This document shows, in pieces, positions 7,848 to 17,832 of a stretch of DNA of 64,000 nucleotides (position 1 is its first letter; every line of letters begins with the position of its first letter). Source of the stretch: CAVTWD01 sp963738325 (GTDB taxonomy: Bacteria; Actinomycetota; Acidimicrobiia; Acidimicrobiales; Ilumatobacteraceae). The stretch is from positions 186,001-250,000 of the forward strand of contig CAVTWD010000013.1 of the NCBI GenBank assembly GCA_963738325.1. Reading direction: 5' to 3'. The translations under genes and the position numbers were made by a program. Under the pieces are notes generated by a model. The model searched no databases. It worked only from the letters and a program-made list of their open reading frames with translations, and had not been told where the DNA came from.

Positions 7848-10356
7848 TGGTGCGGCTCGCCTTCGCGAGCATCCGCGGCCGGTGCGGCAGCTTCGTCGCC
7901 GCGGCGCTTTCGCTCGTAGCGGCGGCAGCGCTCCTCGCCGCCTGTGGCGTACTGCTGGAGACCGGTCTGTTCGGGAGCGTGCCGACGGAGCGCTATGCAG
8001 CTTCCCCTCTGGTGGTCGCCACCGATCAGTCCCTGCATTTCGTGAAGAGCAACGGGAAGGCGAAGGCGAAACCGCTTCCCGAGCATGCCTGGGTGGACGA
8101 GGACGTCCTGGAGCGGCTTCGCGGAGTACACGGCGCCGAGGGCGCCGTCGGCGAGGTGACGTTCCCGGCGTCGATCGTCCTGGCCGACGGCACGGTGGTC
8201 GCCGGTCCAGGCGGCGGTGGCTCGTGGGGTCACGGCTGGGCGTCGGCCGTGCTCACACCGTTCACGATCGCGTCCGGCCGGGCACCAGCGGGTCCCGGCG
8301 ACGTCGTCATCGACCCATGGCTGGCGGCGACGGCCGGCGTCGAGGTCGGTGGGCGAGTGACGGTGCAGACGGCCGCGGGGCAAGGAGCCTTCCGTGTGCT
8401 CGGCATCACGGCGCAACATCTCCACAACCAGGCCGCCCTGTTCTTCGCCGATGGTGAAGCGACGGAGATGGCCGGACGCCCGGGCCGGTTCTACGCGATC
8501 GGCTTGCCCGAGTCGACCGATGTCGATCGGGACCCCGTTGCGGCAGCGGTCGCGGGGACGGACGCCAAGGTGGTCACCGGCCGTGATCGGGGCGCGGTCG
8601 AGTTTCCGGGCGTCGCCAGGTCGACGGCCACCATCGTGAGCCTGTCCGGAGTGCTCGGCGGGACCTCGCTGTTGGTGGCCCTGCTCGTCGTCTGCGGGAC
8701 ATTCGCGCTCGTCGATCGCGCAGCGGGCACGCGAGCTCGCGCTCCTGCGCGCCGTGGCGGCGGCGCCGCGCCAGGTGCGGCGGATGATCGCGCTGGAGGC
8801 CGCCGTCGTCGCTCTCGTCGCCGGCGCCGCCGGCGCGGTCGTCGGAGTCGCCGTCGCCGGATGGTCGCGCGACCGCTTCGTCGGAATCGGGGCGATGCCA
8901 GCGAACCTCCCGCTGCGCGTTACTGCACTGCCGGTGGTCGGCGCCGTGTTCGTGACCGTGCTGGGCGCGCGGGTCGCGGCAGGTGTCGCCGCGCGCCGGG
9001 CTGCCCGCATCCCGCCTACCGAGGCCCTCGTGGAGGCGGGCGTCGAGCGTCGCCGCCTCGGCGTCGTGCGGGCTGTCGCCGGCATGATCAGCCTTGCCGC
9101 CTTCGGTGCGGTTCTCGTGACGCTGTCGGGCCTGCACGAGAACGCCGCGTCGAGTCCCGTCACGACGTTGTGCGTGGTGCTGGCGGCCGTCGCCGCAGGG
9201 CTGTTCGGCCCTGCCATCACCCGCGCGGTGACCGCGGTGCTCCGGCCTGCGATGGCCGTCGTCTCCCCGCGCTTGGGCGCCGTCGCGGCCGCGAACAGCC
9301 GCGCGTCGTCGACCCGCTTGACGTCCGTGCTCGTGCCGTTGAGCCTCGGCGTCGCGATGGTGTCCATAACCGTGCTCGCGCCGGCGGCTGTAAGCCACGT
9401 CGCCGGTCAGCAGCGTCGGGCGGGCACGACCGCTGACGCCGTCGTCGTCGCCGACGGCCCGGGTGTGCCGCGAGCGGTGGCGACAGCCGCTCGCGACCTG
9501 GCCGGCGTCAGCGCGGTGACCGAGGAGAGGCAAGCCACCGTCCGCCTCGGGCAGGACTCGTACGTTGCCGACGCGTTGACCCCGGCCACGCTGGCCCGCT
9601 CGATCGACCCCGACGTCACGGCGGGGACGCTGTCCGGCTTCGGCGAGGACTCCGTCGCTCTCGCCGAGACCACCGCCGCCCACCACCACGCCGACGTGGG
9701 CGACACCGTCAGGGTCACACTCGGAGACGGCGTGCCGGCCGACCTCACCGTCTCCGCCGTCTACGCCGACCGATTGGGCTACGGCGGCCTCATCGTCCCG
9801 TTCGACATCATGGCCGCCCACACCGACATGCCGTTCGCCTCGGCCGTTTTCGTGCACGGTGTCGCTCCAGGCCGACTCGCCCGCCACCTCGCCGGCTGGG
9901 GGGCGGTCCGCGTCGTCACCATGGATGACTATCTCGACCGCGTCACGGGTGATCGGCCGCTGTCGGCCGACGTCGGATACCTGGCGATGAGCCTCATCAT
10001 CGGTTTCATCGCGATCGTGATCGTCAACACGCTGGTGATGGCGACGGCAGACCGGGCACGCGACTTCGCGGCGCTGCGCCTGTCGGGCATGACCTGTCGG
10101 CAGGTCCGGCGAATGGTCCGACTTCGAGACCGTCGCCATCGCGATCGTCGCCATCGTGCTCGGCGGCGCCATCGGGATCGCCGTCTTGGTCAGCCACGAC
10201 GCCGGCATGACCCCCGGCGCCCCGGCCTATCTTCCGCCGCTCACGCTCGCCATCATCGCCGCCGCACCGCTCGTGCTCGCCGAGGCCGTGTCAGAGATCG
10301 CGGTGCGCGTCGCCCTGCGTCGTAACCCGATCACCGTGATCGGTGAGCGTCGCTGA
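7844..10356 (+). CDS. FtsX-like (MacB-type) permease, two FtsX domains, two frame breaks
   Basis: This is a large permease of about 837 residues when read through, the partner of the MacB/LolD-type ATPase. The first TM segment is FVAAALSLVAAAALLAACGV, followed by an extracytoplasmic MacB_PCD-like region with a GDVVIDPWLAATAGVEVG-type block. A first FtsX domain covers about 8630-9040 and a second 9960-10356 (LAMSLIIGFIAIVIVNTLVM, ALRLSGMTCRQVRRMV). Frame changes lie near 8718 and 10124. The ending in the third frame, RRNPITVIGERR, is a normal FtsX-family C terminus. Confidence 0.88.
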
Positions 10357-10440
10357 CGGGCCCGACACGCCGCCCGTCCGGCCCAGCGAAGGGTCCTGGT
10401 GCCGCGCTGCTACGGTCGCGGCGCCGAGCGAAAGGACGCG

Positions 10441-10839
10441 ATGCCCGGACACGACGCATCGATCAGGAAGGCACTCCCGCAGCAGAGCGACATCAAGGAC
10501 CATGCCGAGCACTGCTCCGTCGAGCCGGAGCTGTTGGCGGCGATTGGTCGTGACGTCGGCGAGCAGATGCGAGTCGAACACGACGAGGACGAGCGGGCGC
10601 TGTACACCGTGATCGAGTCGATCTCGGACGCCGGCGACGTGGTTCGCATGGGCGCCAACGGCAGGCGGCGGCTGGGCACGAATGAGGTCTTCCCCGGCGT
10701 GATCGACTCCCAGGTTCCGCATCCGGACTTGTCCGAAGCCGGCGCCGAGGAACATGACGAGTCATCGAGCTTCTCAGCGACGACGGCGTGCACACCAACG
10801 GCGGCTCGCCGACGCCTCGGACGGCGTGGCGGGCGATAG
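10441..10839 (+). CDS. Hypothetical protein, perhaps truncated poly-gamma-glutamate-hydrolase-like
   Basis: This is an open frame of 133 codons opening MPGHDASIRKALPQQSDIKD, with GC-rich codons. The text DVVRMGANGRRRLGTNEVF and PGVIDSQVPHPDLSEAGAEE recalls the N-terminal half of actinobacterial proteins of the DUF867/poly-gamma-glutamate hydrolase family. The expected downstream APHGG zinc-site block is missing. The frame seems to shift near 10760, and the sequence then runs into the oppositely oriented TetR gene. I treat it as a hypothetical, probably truncated gene. Confidence 0.35.
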   Translation: MPGHDASIRKALPQQSDIKDHAEHCSVEPELLAAIGRDVGEQMRVEHDEDERALYTVIESISDAGDVVRMGANGRRRLGTNEVFPGVIDSQVPHPDLSEAGAEEHDESSSFSATTACTPTAARRRLGRRGGR

Positions 10840-10883
10840 GGGCGGTGCACCGGAGGACGGCGCCGTGCTGCCCTGCCGGCGGG

Positions 10884-11486
10884 TCAGATCGCGACGTCGA
10901 GCCACGATGGCCAGATCGGGTCGAGCTGGTCCAGCGCCGCGGCGGTCATCGCCACGATGTCGGCGCTGGGCTCTGCCGCCCACATCGCCACGAGCATGGT
11001 GGTCGTGCCGACCAACGCGCCGGCGATCGTGGCGACCTGCAACCTCCTGGATGCACTCGGCGGCCGTGACGGCGTGAGCAGCGCCACCAGGCGCTCGAAC
11101 CACTCGTCTTGGATGCGGGCGTTTGCGCCCCGCAGCGACGGAGTGGCGCTGAACACCGAGTAGGCGGGCAGCACCGAGCTCGAAGTGGTGTCGATCAGCC
11201 GGGCGACAGCCATCAGGCCACGCCGGCACACCTCTCGCATGCTCTCGCCAGGGTGGCGTGTCGCGATCTCCGCGTCGAAGTGGGCCAACCAGTGGCGAGG
11301 CTGTTCGAACACGAGGTCGTCCTTGGTCGGGAAGTGCCGATACGCGGTGCGGCGCGAGACGCCGGCGGCGTCGGCGATCTCCTCCATCGTCGTCTCCACG
11401 AAGCCGCGCTCGATGAACAGCCCGACCGCAGCGTCGGCGATCGCCGTGCGGGTCTGTTCGCGCCGTCGTTCGTTCAGCGTTGGCAT
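10884..11486 (-). CDS. TetR-family transcriptional regulator
   Basis: This is a 200-residue TetR repressor. The N-terminal HTH is canonical: RTAIADAAVGLFIERGFVET, then MEEIADAAGVSRRTAYRHF and PTKDDLVFE. The C-terminal ligand domain has no recognisable ligand signature. It is divergent from a membrane-protein gene starting at 11536, with inverted repeats between them, so it most likely controls that gene and itself. Confidence 0.92.
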   Translation of the reverse strand: MPTLNERRREQTRTAIADAAVGLFIERGFVETTMEEIADAAGVSRRTAYRHFPTKDDLVFEQPRHWLAHFDAEIATRHPGESMREVCRRGLMAVARLIDTTSSSVLPAYSVFSATPSLRGANARIQDEWFERLVALLTPSRPPSASRRLQVATIAGALVGTTTMLVAMWAAEPSADIVAMTAAALDQLDPIWPSWLDVAI

Positions 11487-11499
11487 GTAGTGTCAGAGT

Positions 11500-11526
11500 G
11501 GCACGTTGTGCCGTATGAGAGTACGG
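11500..11526. promoter_or_regulatory. Inverted repeats between the TetR gene and the membrane-protein gene
   Basis: GGCAC-GTT-GTGCC (11500-11512) and CCGTA-N6-TACGG (11511-11526) are adjacent inverted repeats in the 49-base gap between the divergent starts. They are placed as a TetR operator would be. Confidence 0.45.
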
Positions 11527-11535
11527 TACTGCTTC

Positions 11536-11934
11536 ATGAGCACAGCACAGCAGCTCTTCATCGGCTACGCCGTCGTCGTCCTTGCCGTGGCGTTCGCGCT
11601 CGGGACGATGCTCGGTGTGCTGCGGATGAAGGCGCCCGCGGTACGCAACCTGGCCACCGCACACCTGGAGACGCTCCTCCAAGCCGCACTACACCTCGGC
11701 CTGGCGTTCGCGGTCGGTGCGGTCGGCTTCGGCTCGACCGCGGCGACCTGGGCCGCGGCGCTGTTGGTCGGCGGCTCGGGCCTGCAGGCCATCGGGGTCA
11801 CGCTCAACTGGGCCACGAACACCGTCGACCAGTTCGCCGAACGCTCACCCGGCTTCAGGCTCAACTCGCTGGCAACGTTCGTGATCCTGCCCGGACTCAT
11901 CGTCGTCGTGCTCGGCATCCTGACACGGCTCTGA
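11536..11934 (+). CDS. Four-helix membrane protein
   Basis: This is a 132-residue integral membrane protein with about four helices (YAVVVLAVAFALGTMLGVL, LQAALHLGLAFAVGAVGF, TWAAALLVGGSGLQAIG and FVILPGLIVVVLGILTRL). The motif AHLETLLQAALH recalls the AHLE block of hydroxylaminobenzene-mutase-like small membrane proteins, but I cannot confirm an activity. The start at ATG 11536 follows the putative TetR operator. Confidence 0.7.
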   Translation: MSTAQQLFIGYAVVVLAVAFALGTMLGVLRMKAPAVRNLATAHLETLLQAALHLGLAFAVGAVGFGSTAATWAAALLVGGSGLQAIGVTLNWATNTVDQFAERSPGFRLNSLATFVILPGLIVVVLGILTRL

Positions 11935-12232
11935 CAGGCTTGGACCGCAACGAGCTCGGCGCCCTCCTCGACCAGCCAGGCTCGGCTCGGCCAGACGAGC
12001 TCGACCCTTGATCTCGGCGACACGGAGCGCGTCCCGTTTGCCGACATAGACGGTGCGTGAGAGCTACGTCGGGCTATCGCTCGGTCGGTGTCCTGAAGAA
12101 GCGGACTGACCACACGCCCGGTGTCCTTCGCGCCGCGTCGCCACGAGGCAACCATGCTGGGACGGAGGTTGGAGATCGTGGATGGAGATGGTGGATGGAC
12201 GCGAAGCCAGCCGAGGTAGCGGCCACCACGGA
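11935..12232. other. Intergenic stretch left of the outer att copy, nothing recognised
   Basis: About 300 bases between the membrane-protein gene and the outermost acyl-CoA dehydrogenase 3' end. Minus-strand frames are open but show no family I recognise. This should be original chromosome lying downstream of the dehydrogenase gene before the insertions. Confidence 0.4.
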
Positions 12233-12320
12233 TCACTCGATCCGCAGGCCCGATATCGCCCTCGCGATCACCAGACGCTGGATCTCCGACGTGCGTTCAA
12301 AGATCGTGTAGATCAGGACT
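12233..12320 (-). repeat. att copy 1: displaced 3' end of the acyl-CoA dehydrogenase gene (left end of element B)
   Basis: The minus strand encodes IYTIFERTSEIQRLVIARAI and then SGLRIE-stop, the universal C terminus of FadE-type acyl-CoA dehydrogenases, with no gene body attached. Against copies 2 and 3 it matches 33 of the 36 core bases (core 12276-12311). It is the outermost and most diverged copy. Confidence 0.8.
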
Positions 12321-12416
12321 CGGCTCTTGCGTGGTGTTCGCCCGTGTCGGCACGTCCGCTGAGCAGGCCCTTCGCCCCCAGCAAGTCCAGTCCGTATCGC
12401 CGCGTCCGGTCGACTC

Positions 12417-12438
12417 CTAGGGATGGCCGATAGGGACG
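12417..12438 (+). repeat. Left arm repeats of element B
   Basis: CTAGGGATG (12417-12425) and ATAGGGACG (12430-12438) are degenerate copies of the GTAGGGATG pair found at the other three element ends. Between the att core and these repeats, the sequence also resembles the left arm of element A (shared GTGTCGGC and CTGAGCAGG blocks). I read them as integrase arm-binding sites. Confidence 0.55.
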
Positions 12439-12479
12439 CGGCCTGGCGGACCGATTTCAAAGAGTCCTCACTGACCTAC

Positions 12480-13590
12480 ACGGCACAGGTATTGGCGTGC
12501 CTGATCAGGACGTCGGCGCCATCGCTGGGTCCCACGACACGGCGTTGCACTCGGCCATGACCATCAGCCCGAGGGCGTGGGTCCGCTCCAAGCCCAGGCC
12601 TTGCTGAACGCGGTCGCGGCGCGGGCCCGGTCCATGGCGGCGACAGCTCGAACCTGAACAGGAGTACTGCGGCGAGGTGGACGTCGATGACGGCTCCGGC
12701 GCTGAGTGCACCAGGTCGTCGGCAGCCTGCCGGGCCTCGAGCAGCCGGGCCGTGCCGGCGTGGTCGAAGATCTCGATGGTGCACAGCTCGGGGAAGGCGC
12801 GCAGCCGGGCCATCGGGAGGCGAGCCGCCGTCGCCGTGGCCAGCGCCACCTCGAACGACGCCGGCGCGATCGAGATTGCGGATGCGCTCGCTGCGGCCGT
12901 CGAGCTCCAGCGCGTCGCACCGCACGTCGGGTTCGAGCTCGGGACGGCGAGCACCGCCTCGACGATCCTGCGACCCGGTCGAAGTCATCGGTTCCCGTGG
13001 CGACCTCGGCTCGGAGCACGCCAGTGCGTGCGGCTCGCGATGACGTCGGTGTCCCGGCGAGGAGCTGCTCGGCGGCGGCCAGCCGGCGGTCCGCTGGGGC
13101 CCACCGTGCGGCGGCGACGGCCGCCCGGGGCGAGCTCGAGCTCGATGTCGGCTCGGGCCTACGGAGGTGCACCCGCCGCGGCCAGGCGGTCGAGCAACTG
13201 GTCGCTGGCCGCGGTTGGCCGCGACGACGGCGCCTCGTGGCGCTCGAAGTCGGCCACCCGCTTCTGATTCGGGCGGGTGGCGGCGAAGTCACGCTTGGAC
13301 GAGGTCGGGGGCTCGCACCGCGGCCGGGTCCCGCCGGGTGGTGAACCGCTTCCTTGCTCGGCTGGCGCCCCGGATGCCTGCTCGCCCCATCGGCCGGGCG
13401 CCGGGTCGCGGCCGACGTCGAGGCCGGCCTTGCGGGCCGCCTTGGCGTCGCTGGGGATTCGGTCCAGCAGTTCGTCGCCCACGGGCGCATCTCGGCTTGT
13501 CCCCACCACGCCACACTCCCTCCGCGTCGGACACGAGTGCCGCCCGGGTCGGCGTGCGAGGCAAGATGTACTCGCCCTCGCAGGTAGGAG
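12480..13590 (-). pseudogene. Degraded coding region, possibly the TPR-like tail of a LuxR/AAA regulator
   Basis: No single frame is convincing. Minus-strand pieces such as FEVALATATAARLPMARLRA and ARLLEARQAADDLV (12.70-12.87 kb), and ADRRLAAAEQLLAGTP (near 13.1 kb), look like the alanine-rich helical repeats at the end of LuxR/AAA-type regulators. Many frame changes would be needed. It is either a decayed gene or a stretch with poor base calls. Confidence 0.25.
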
Positions 13591-13597
13591 GTAGGTG

Positions 13598-14019
13598 ATG
13601 CCGGTCGCACTCCTGTCCACGCCAGCGTCGATGACTGTCGAGCAGTACGACCGCGTCATCGAGCAGTTGGAAGCGTCCGGAGCTGGTGCTCCGCCCGGCC
13701 GCCGATTCCACGCCTGCTACGGCCCGCGGAATCACCTGATGCTGTTCGATGTATGGGACAGCATGGACGAGTTCCGGGCGTTCGGTGCGACGCTCATGCC
13801 CATCCTGGCCAAGGAACAAGTCGCGATGGCACCGCCTGAGCCGCTTGAGATCCACCGGCTCATCGAGGGCGGTGATGCGAGCGCGCTTCGGAGGACGATC
13901 GAGGCGCTTCGCGAGAATGCATTTTCCGGCGTCCCGTGGAGAAGCTTCGGGAGAAGATCCACAAGGCACGGGTGAAGCCGTCGGGCGAGGAGAAAGGGGG
14001 TGGCACGGCCACGACGTAG
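13598..14019 (+). CDS. Antibiotic-biosynthesis-monooxygenase-like (dimeric alpha/beta barrel) protein, one frame break
   Basis: This is a small ferredoxin-like-fold protein: MTVEQYDRVIEQLEASGAGA, FHACYGPRNHLMLFDVWDSM, EFRAFGATLMPILAKEQV, a pattern typical of ABM/Dabb-like proteins with unknown substrate. The core is about 92 residues from ATG 13598. The frame then continues through RRTIEALRENAFSG and, after one missing base near 13940, VEKLREKIHKARVKPSGEE to the stop at 14017-14019, giving an unusual basic tail. The untouched frame would end at 13975. Confidence 0.6.
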
Positions 14020-14536
14020 AAGATGATTGGCCCGCAACGTCCGGGCAGCGCCTGCTGAGACACTCGGCTCCTGCTCATCGAGCTACCGCGTCAAGGTAAG
14101 GCTCGCGTGGTCAGACCAGCCAACGTGGGCGGCGAGCTGTGTGGGGGGACGTGTTGGCCGCCCCGTTGACTCAGGGTGACCGCCCGGGTCGGTGGTCGTA
14201 TTCGTTCCCACTTGGGAGGGACGCCTGGTTTGGGCAGGACGGCCGTTTGGTCTGTCGCCCCGTACAGGCTCGACGCCGTTCCTGAGTTCTCTGACAGGAG
14301 CGTCGATGCATAGCGGGTGTGTGTACGAGCTATCCGCGCATGGAGGAGCCGGCCAGCACGTCGAGTCGCGGGCCGAGCCGGCCGACAGCAAGGCGAGACC
14401 GCGGAACGAGGCGGGAGGTCGCGGGCGATGGCGCGTGGGCCGAGCCGCGCCCGTTGGTTCCGTTCCACGATCAGACTGGTGGCTCTCCGCGCTTTCCGCT
14501 GGCCCGTGGCGGGCAATGTGGAGGGGACCGGCATCA
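14020..14536. other. Gap without a supported gene
   Basis: About 500 bases. The acyltransferase frame stays open back to 14192, and an ATG at 14306 has an AGGAG-like site, but the translated text has no family features. I see no clear promoter or RNA gene. Confidence 0.3.
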
Positions 14537-15340
14537 TTGAGGATCGTGGCCCCTGCAGTGGCACAGCCGAGAGAGCCGTTTGGGCCTGTCTACGGGTTGG
14601 CGCGGTTGTTGCTCACCCCGCTGTACCACGTCCTGTGGCGGGTCCGCGTGGAGGGCGGCGGGCAGCTGCCACGTACCGGGGCGGTGATCATCGCCGCGAA
14701 CCACATCTCGTTCTTCGATTCGGTGGTGTTGATCATGGCCGTTCGGCGCACGCTCAGTTTCGTCGGCAAGGTTGAGTACCTCGAGAGCTGGAAGACTCGC
14801 CACCTCCTGCCCGCGCTGGGGATGATCCCGGTCGATCGCAGCGACGGTCGGCGGGCGATGGTCGCCCTCAAGCTGGCGGCGGGGGTCCTGCGCTCCGGCA
14901 AGATGATGTTTGCCATCTTCCCCGAAGGCGCCCGCTCACGGGATGGGAGACTCCACACGGGCCACACCGGCGCGGCCTACCTCGCCATGGCCACCGGTGC
15001 GCCGATTGTGCCGACCGGCATCGTGGGCACCGACCGAATCCAGCCGCCCGGCACACGGGTACCGCGTCCGTTCCGCGCGGTCGTCGTTCGCTTCGGCGCC
15101 ACCATCGACCCGACGACCTACACCGGTGGGCACCGCCAGTCCCGCCGGCTGATCACGGATGACGTGATGACGGCCATTCATTCCCTGTCCGGCCAGGACA
15201 TGAGCAGCGATGATCCATCGCCCCAGGTCGACGAGGGCCCCGCTCGCACGCAGCGCCTCATGAGTGGCCTCGGGTCGGCGTGTTACGCCGACCCGAGATG
15301 CCATGGGTCGTTCGTTGCTGGTGAAGCGAGTGAGAGATGA
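14537..15340 (+). CDS. plsC: 1-acyl-sn-glycerol-3-phosphate acyltransferase (PlsC-like)
   Basis: This is a membrane-associated lysophosphatidic-acid acyltransferase making phosphatidic acid for phospholipids or neutral lipids. Acyltransferase block I is NHISFFDS (NHxxxxD; H and D catalytic), followed by block II-like VGKVEYLESW, block III FPEGARSRDGRLHTGHTG and block IV GAPIVPTGIVGTD. The TTG at 14537 is favoured because a GGAGGGG Shine-Dalgarno lies ten bases upstream. The length of about 267 residues fits the family. The 3' end overlaps the convergent trehalose gene by 58 bases. Confidence 0.85.
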   Translation: MRIVAPAVAQPREPFGPVYGLARLLLTPLYHVLWRVRVEGGGQLPRTGAVIIAANHISFFDSVVLIMAVRRTLSFVGKVEYLESWKTRHLLPALGMIPVDRSDGRRAMVALKLAAGVLRSGKMMFAIFPEGARSRDGRLHTGHTGAAYLAMATGAPIVPTGIVGTDRIQPPGTRVPRPFRAVVVRFGATIDPTTYTGGHRQSRRLITDDVMTAIHSLSGQDMSSDDPSPQVDEGPARTQRLMSGLGSACYADPRCHGSFVAGEASER

Positions 15341-17528
15341 GCGAGTCGGCGAAGCACGCGCTCGACGTCGACGGGACTGGCAAGGCGAAACCTGGCCCTG
15401 GATGATCCACCGCCGACGCGGACGGTCCAGCTGTCAGCTGCAAGGGCCGCGAAGAGATCCTCGTCGTCGCGGTCGACGCCGATGGCCAGGCAGACGTCGG
15501 GGGGGCGGCCATCGATGAAGCGGGCGGCGACCTCGTTCTTGTTGACCCAGGCCGGTCGGACCTCGACGGATTTGTGGCCACGGGCGGCGGTGAGTTCGGT
15601 CTCGGCGAGCAGCGCGTCGAGCGACGACGTGATCTCGTTCGCCAGCCACTCACCGAACTCGGGGTCAGAGATGCCGTAGTGCCACACCAGGGCGTACTCC
15701 TTGGTCTCGATGAAGCTGCCGGGGGTGCGGTCGGCGAAGTGCTCGAGGAATGACCGGACCTGCTCCGCCCACGATGGTGGCAGATGCCGGGCTGGCGCTT
15801 CCCAAGTCTTGGTGGCTGGGGATCGGGTCAGCGTGCCGTTCTCCGCCGACAACCACAGACCGGGTATGGCTCCGAACCACCGCTCGAGCTCGGAGCGGGA
15901 CCGCCCCGAGGCCACCACCACTTGGTTGGTTGGTTCGGTAGCCAGTTCGGTGAGCAGTTGGAGCAGCCGGGTCGACGGGGTCGCATCCCGTAACCCGGGA
16001 GCGAAGGGGACGAGAGCACCGTCGTAGTTGAGCAGGAGGAGGCGTTGTTGGGCGTGATCGAACGCGGCGAGGAGCTCGTCGGGGTCGAGTGGGCGGGGTA
16101 GCTCGAGCGCGGGGTTGTCGGGTTGGGCTGTGAAGCTGGCGAGGCAGTGCCGGCTCCAAGCCACGGCGTCGTTGCGTTGGACTCGGGTGTACAGGGCGCC
16201 CATCCGCTCCCGCTGTTCGTCGGCGGATAGCTTCAAGACCCGCTGGAGCGTCATCGCCGTGCGGTCGGTGTCGTAGGGGTTGACGATGAAGGCTTCGCCC
16301 ATCTCGGCCGCCGCGCCCGCGAACTCGCTGAGCACGAGCGCACCGCCACTATCGCGGTGACAAGCGACGTACTCCTTGGCCACGAGGTTCATGCCGTCGC
16401 GCAGGGGCGTCACCCACGCCAGGTCAGCAGTGACGTAGAGGGCGACCAGCTGCGTGAGCGAGATTGCTCTGCGGATGAAGACCACCGGCGTCCACGCCGC
16501 GGTGCCGTAGTCGCCGTTGAGGTCCCCGACGAGCTCGCTCACCTCCTGACGGAGCTGTGCGTAGTTGGGGATCGTCTCTCGTGACGGGACGGCGACCTGC
16601 ACGAGCACGACCTTCCTATGAAGGGCCGGATCCTGTTCCAGGAGGTGCCGGAACGTCCGGAGCCGCTGGGGATCCCCTTGGTGTAGTCGAGACGGTCCAC
16701 CGCCAACAGAACCCGTTGGCCGTTGAAACGGTGTCGGAGATCGCCGATGGCAGCCTGCACTCGGCGATTACCCTCGGCCAGGTCGGTGAACTCGCCCGCG
16801 GCGATGCCGATCGGGTGCGCCTCGAGCCGAACGACCCGGCTCCCAGTGTCGACGCAGTCCATACGGCTCCCCAGGCCGAGGATACGCAGCAACGAGTGCC
16901 GGAACTGCTGCAGGTAATCATGGGTATGGAACGCGACCGCGTCGGCACCGAGCAACCCCGAGAGCAGCTCGGACCGGCGAGGGAGCAGCCGAAACAGGTC
17001 CGATGACGGAAACGGAATATGGAGGAAGAAGGCGATCCTCGCGTGCGGTGCTGCTTGCCGAAGGAGTTCAGGCAGCAGCATGAGGTGATAGTCGTGGATC
17101 CAAACCAGGTCGCCGGGTTGAAGGTGTTCCACCACCGTGTCGCGGAAGCGTTCGTTGGCCCTGACGTAGGCATCCCAGTCAGCCGGATCGAACTCGAGCC
17201 GGGACGAGAACTGGTGGAACAACGGCCACAGCGTCTGATTGGAGTAGCCCTCGTAGAAGCCGTGGAGGATCTCAGTCGGGAGATCCACACGGGCGCAGTG
17301 GTGATCGCGCAACCACCTCGACAGCACCGCCTGGTACTCGGCGTCCGGCTCTGCGGGAGCTTCTCCCGGCCAGCCGATCCACAGCCCGTTCATTTCGCGC
17401 ATCACGGGATCGAGCGCGCTCACCAGCCCACCCGGGTTCCGCACCGCCCGCCACGACGAGCCGGCCCGCCGGATCGTCACCGGGAGACGATTCGCCACGA
17501 CCATCAATCTCCCGATACCCGACTCCAT
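15283..17528 (-). CDS. otsA: Trehalose-6-phosphate synthase fused to a degenerate phosphatase domain, one frame break
   Basis: The N-terminal GT20 trehalose-6-phosphate synthase (from UDP- or GDP-glucose and glucose-6-phosphate) has LMVVANRLPVTIRR, WIGWPGEAPAE, HDYHLMLLPELLRQ, FLHIPFPSSDLFRLLP, RVLLAVDRLDYTKGIP and, after a break near 16680, PLRDGMNLVAKEYVA. The C-terminal HAD trehalose-phosphatase domain (from about residue 480) is degenerate. Motif I reads LLNYDGALVP instead of DYDGTL, so the nucleophilic Asp is Asn, and motif IV reads GVDRDDEDLF instead of GDDRTDE. The fusion resembles eukaryote-type TPS-TPP proteins, where a dead phosphatase domain can be regulatory. Total about 749 residues. 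Trehalose protects against desiccation and osmotic stress. Confidence 0.9.
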
Positions 17529-17724
17529 CGATCCTTCCTACCCTCGGTCTCCCAACAGGACACGGCCTCCACCCGGTGCCGCGGCGGTGAGCTGCCTCGC
17601 GATGCTCCCACGGAGAGAGCGGGCTGGGGAGTGAGTCGGGCGCGCGCTCAAGGAGGGCTCTGGCGGGCCAGCGCTCATTCCGCCCTGGGCTGGCGGGTCG
17701 GTGGCGACGGGTGTACCGTCAGTT

Positions 17725-17810
17725 CGACACGATAAGGCCCTGACGTGTCGGGCCAGCATTGGCTGGTTCTGGGAGCGGTGCTCCAGACCCTGGCAGCGCG
17801 TCATCGACGC
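17725..17810 (+). promoter_or_regulatory. Repeated leader element, copy A (upstream of the STAS gene)
   Basis: A CGACACG/CGTGTCG hairpin (17725-17750) is followed by a 40-base core (17771-17810) ending GCGCGTCATCGACGC and then an AGGAG ribosome site. The core matches copy B (23986-24025) at 36 of 40 positions. Within it, GGAGC-GGT-GCTCC and GCGTC-ATC-GACGC can form hairpins. Confidence 0.6.
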
Positions 17811-17832
17811 TCGACTACCAGGAGAGGCTGCC

